From assembly GCF_022024175.1 (NCBI RefSeq), contig NZ_CP091794.1, positions 2,108,001 to 2,172,000 on the forward strand: DNA of 64,000 nucleotides, read 5' to 3'. The notes under the pieces are model-generated. The model was given only the letters and a program-made list of their open reading frames with translations. It was not told where the DNA came from and searched no databases. Below are positions 62,348 through 64,000 of this stretch, in pieces; position 1 is the stretch's first letter, and each line of letters opens with the position of its first letter. This DNA comes from Prevotella communis. Its GTDB lineage: Bacteria; Bacteroidota; Bacteroidia; Bacteroidales; Bacteroidaceae. Made by a program: the position numbers and the translations under genes.

Positions 62348-63448
62348 ATGAACGAAATAAAAAAAATAGTCCTCACCGGCGGACCATGTGCAGGAAAGAC
62401 AACGGCACTGGTGCGCGTCATAGAACATTTCTCGAGTCTCGGCTATAAAGTTTTCACCATTCCGGAGGTCCCTACCCTCTTCACTCAGGCAGGCATGAAC
62501 TACCTGACAAAGAACCAGGGATTCTTCTATGAGGGAGAGAAAGCCACGCTGGAGATCCAGTTGGCCCTGGAGGACAAATTCCTGAGGATGGCACAGGAGT
62601 GCACTAAGCCCTGTCTCATTGTCTGCGACAGAGGTGCAATGGATATCTCGGCCTACATGACCCCCGATATATGGAGCAACATTACACGCGCAGTAGGAAC
62701 CACAACACCGGAGTTGCGCGAGCGCTATGACGCGGTGCTGCACTTGGTATCAGCTGCCGACGGTGCTGAGCAATACTATACCACGGCTAATAATGCACAA
62801 CGCTACGAGCAGATGAATGAAGAGGGACTGCGCATTGCCCGCGGATTGGACAAGAAGGTGATTAAGGCATGGACGGGCCACCCACATCTGCGCGTCATCA
62901 ACAACCACGATGACTTTGACTGCAAGATGAACCGCGTCATCATGGAGATATCCAACGTGCTGGGACTGCCCCAGCCCATCGTGGAAGAGCGGAAATATAT
63001 TGTGGAGCTCACTGGCGAACTGCCTGAAGACTGCATTCAGAGCGAGATTACGCAGACCTACCTGCAGGGCGAACCCGGCACCGAGATTAGGCTGCGCAAG
63101 CGTGGATGGGGACAGAAACAGGTGTATGTGCACACCACGAAGAAAAAGACGTCGGAAAACGAGGAACTGGTGACCGAACGCCAGATTAGCCTGTCGCTCT
63201 ATGAGATGATGCTCTCGCTGGCCGACCCGCAACGTTGCACCATCCACAAGCAGCGCCACAGCTTTATCTGGAAAGGCCAGTATTTTGAGGTAGATATCTA
63301 TCAGGGATGCCTCGAAGGACTTGTCATACTAGAGACAAAGGGCATAGCCGAGGGCGAACCCGTGAAATTCCCCCCATTCCTCAGAGTCATCAAAGACGTC
63401 ACGGGCAACAAGGAATATTATAACTACACATTGGCCCTGAAACATTAG
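62348..63448 (+). CDS. P-loop NTPase fused to a CYTH domain (TTD14-like)
   Basis: The ATG at 62348 (NEIKKIVLTGGPCAGKTTAL) gives 366 residues. Residues 1-190 are an AAA_28-type nucleotide-binding domain (Walker A GGPCAGKTT, and CLIVCDRGAMDISAYM as Walker B region). Residues about 200-360 look like a CYTH triphosphate tunnel domain (RKYIVELTGELP, TEIRLRKRGWGQ, VDIYQGCLEGLVILETKG). The same two-domain order is found in the animal TTD14 protein. In CYTH enzymes the tunnel holds triphosphates. The substrate here is unknown. Confidence 0.85.
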   Translation: MNEIKKIVLTGGPCAGKTTALVRVIEHFSSLGYKVFTIPEVPTLFTQAGMNYLTKNQGFFYEGEKATLEIQLALEDKFLRMAQECTKPCLIVCDRGAMDISAYMTPDIWSNITRAVGTTTPELRERYDAVLHLVSAADGAEQYYTTANNAQRYEQMNEEGLRIARGLDKKVIKAWTGHPHLRVINNHDDFDCKMNRVIMEISNVLGLPQPIVEERKYIVELTGELPEDCIQSEITQTYLQGEPGTEIRLRKRGWGQKQVYVHTTKKKTSENEELVTERQISLSLYEMMLSLADPQRCTIHKQRHSFIWKGQYFEVDIYQGCLEGLVILETKGIAEGEPVKFPPFLRVIKDVTGNKEYYNYTLALKH

Positions 63449-63495
63449 AAAATATGTTTGGGGCTATCCTATTAACAAAAAGATGTTGAAGGGAT

Positions 63496-64000
63496 ATGAC
63501 TGAACATTTTGAATTTAGTATAGAGGAGAGAGACCAAGCGCTCGCACTATATACAGAACTGAAGGAAAAGATTGCTCCTTCACTGGAGGACGACGACGAA
63601 GGACGTATTCGCAGTCACCTGCTGCATGCCATCGAGCAGAACCAAGTAAAACGCGACACCTTCGGACTGAACCCCATCGTCAGCAGCCTGCAAACAGCAC
63701 TTCTTTTAATCGACGAGATAGGACTACGCAGGGATGCCGTACTGGCTATTCTGCTAAACCCCAGTGTAGAGGCAGGATTCCTGACAATCGACGAGGTTGG
63801 TACCACCTACGGTATTGCCGTGGGACGGATCCTGCATGGACTGCAACGCATACAAGAACTGTATCAGAAGAATCCCGTCATCGAGAGCGAGAACTTCCGC
63901 AACCTGCTACTGTCGTTCGCAGAGGATATGCGCGTGATTCTCATCATGATAGCAGACCGCGTGAACTTGATGCGTCAGATCAGGGACACAGAAAAAGAGG
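63496..64000 (+). CDS. RelA/SpoT-family (p)ppGpp protein, 5' part, degenerate hydrolase motif
   Basis: The frame starts at the ATG at 63496 (MTEHFEFSIEERDQALALYT) and runs off the window after 168 codons. The order of helices matches the N-terminal HD hydrolase domain of long RSH proteins (SSLQTALLLIDEIGLRRDAV, then ADRVNLMRQIRDTEKE). The catalytic HD-x-x-ED region (usually LLHDVVEDT) reads ILLNPSVEAG, so the His-Asp pair is lost and the hydrolase is probably inactive. The synthetase half lies outside the window. Confidence 0.85.
   Translation, partial: MTEHFEFSIEERDQALALYTELKEKIAPSLEDDDEGRIRSHLLHAIEQNQVKRDTFGLNPIVSSLQTALLLIDEIGLRRDAVLAILLNPSVEAGFLTIDEVGTTYGIAVGRILHGLQRIQELYQKNPVIESENFRNLLLSFAEDMRVILIMIADRVNLMRQIRDTEKE

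Overview
The window looks like part of a Bacteroidales chromosome, most likely a Prevotella-type (Prevotellaceae) gut or rumen bacterium. The reasons are promoters of the TAnnTTTG class (often followed by CACC), lipoproteins with an SCSSD-type start, OMP beta-barrel and GH43 proteins, DKNYY and DUF4250 genes, a trpBEGDCFA operon, and short AT-rich intergenic repeats such as AATTGA and ACATTAA runs. Moderate GC content and tightly packed operons agree. No rRNA, CRISPR array, intact insertion sequence or prophage was seen. One tRNA (Lys, CTT) is present.

Layout: 1-4811 carries the end of tatA, tatC, a phytase-like secreted protein, a membrane polyferredoxin and a Tat-exported Fe-S aldo/keto reductase. 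4808-9618 holds a YjjG-type phosphatase, serB and an outer-membrane beta-barrel protein. Then come a GH43 enzyme, a helicase with an exonuclease domain inserted in it, a flotillin, a MATE pump, a cyclophilin, a candidate small RNA, rsmA, a C1 aminopeptidase and an NhaC antiporter. 22430-30942 is a divergent AraC regulator and YqhD-like alcohol dehydrogenase followed by six redox or hydrolase genes, several of them domain fusions.

30950-37870 is an accessory island. It is bracketed by an exact 37-bp direct repeat whose right copy lies inside clpS. It carries a truncated MobV-like relaxase with palindromes upstream, a KilA-N gene, and a four-gene operon: a MACPF pore-forming lipoprotein, a small lipoprotein with nearly the same signal-peptide DNA, a TlpA-like thiol oxidoreductase and an unrecognised protein. 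This is the strongest candidate for an undescribed system, perhaps a contact or secreted antagonism cassette of the BSAP type.

37739-41839 is the N-end-rule set clpS-clpA-aat, convergent with an M48 metallopeptidase. 41996-45372 makes GDP-mannose and GDP-L-fucose (manC-gmd-fcl). 45409-51851 encodes two large secreted glycosidase-like proteins, followed by an MscS channel. 53754-60411 is the tryptophan operon with a clear Trp-codon leader peptide and a terminator/antiterminator. The right end has a decayed formate/nitrite transporter, two small genes including DUF4250, a DKNYY protein, tRNA-Lys, a P-loop plus CYTH protein and the start of a RelA/SpoT protein whose hydrolase motif is degenerate.
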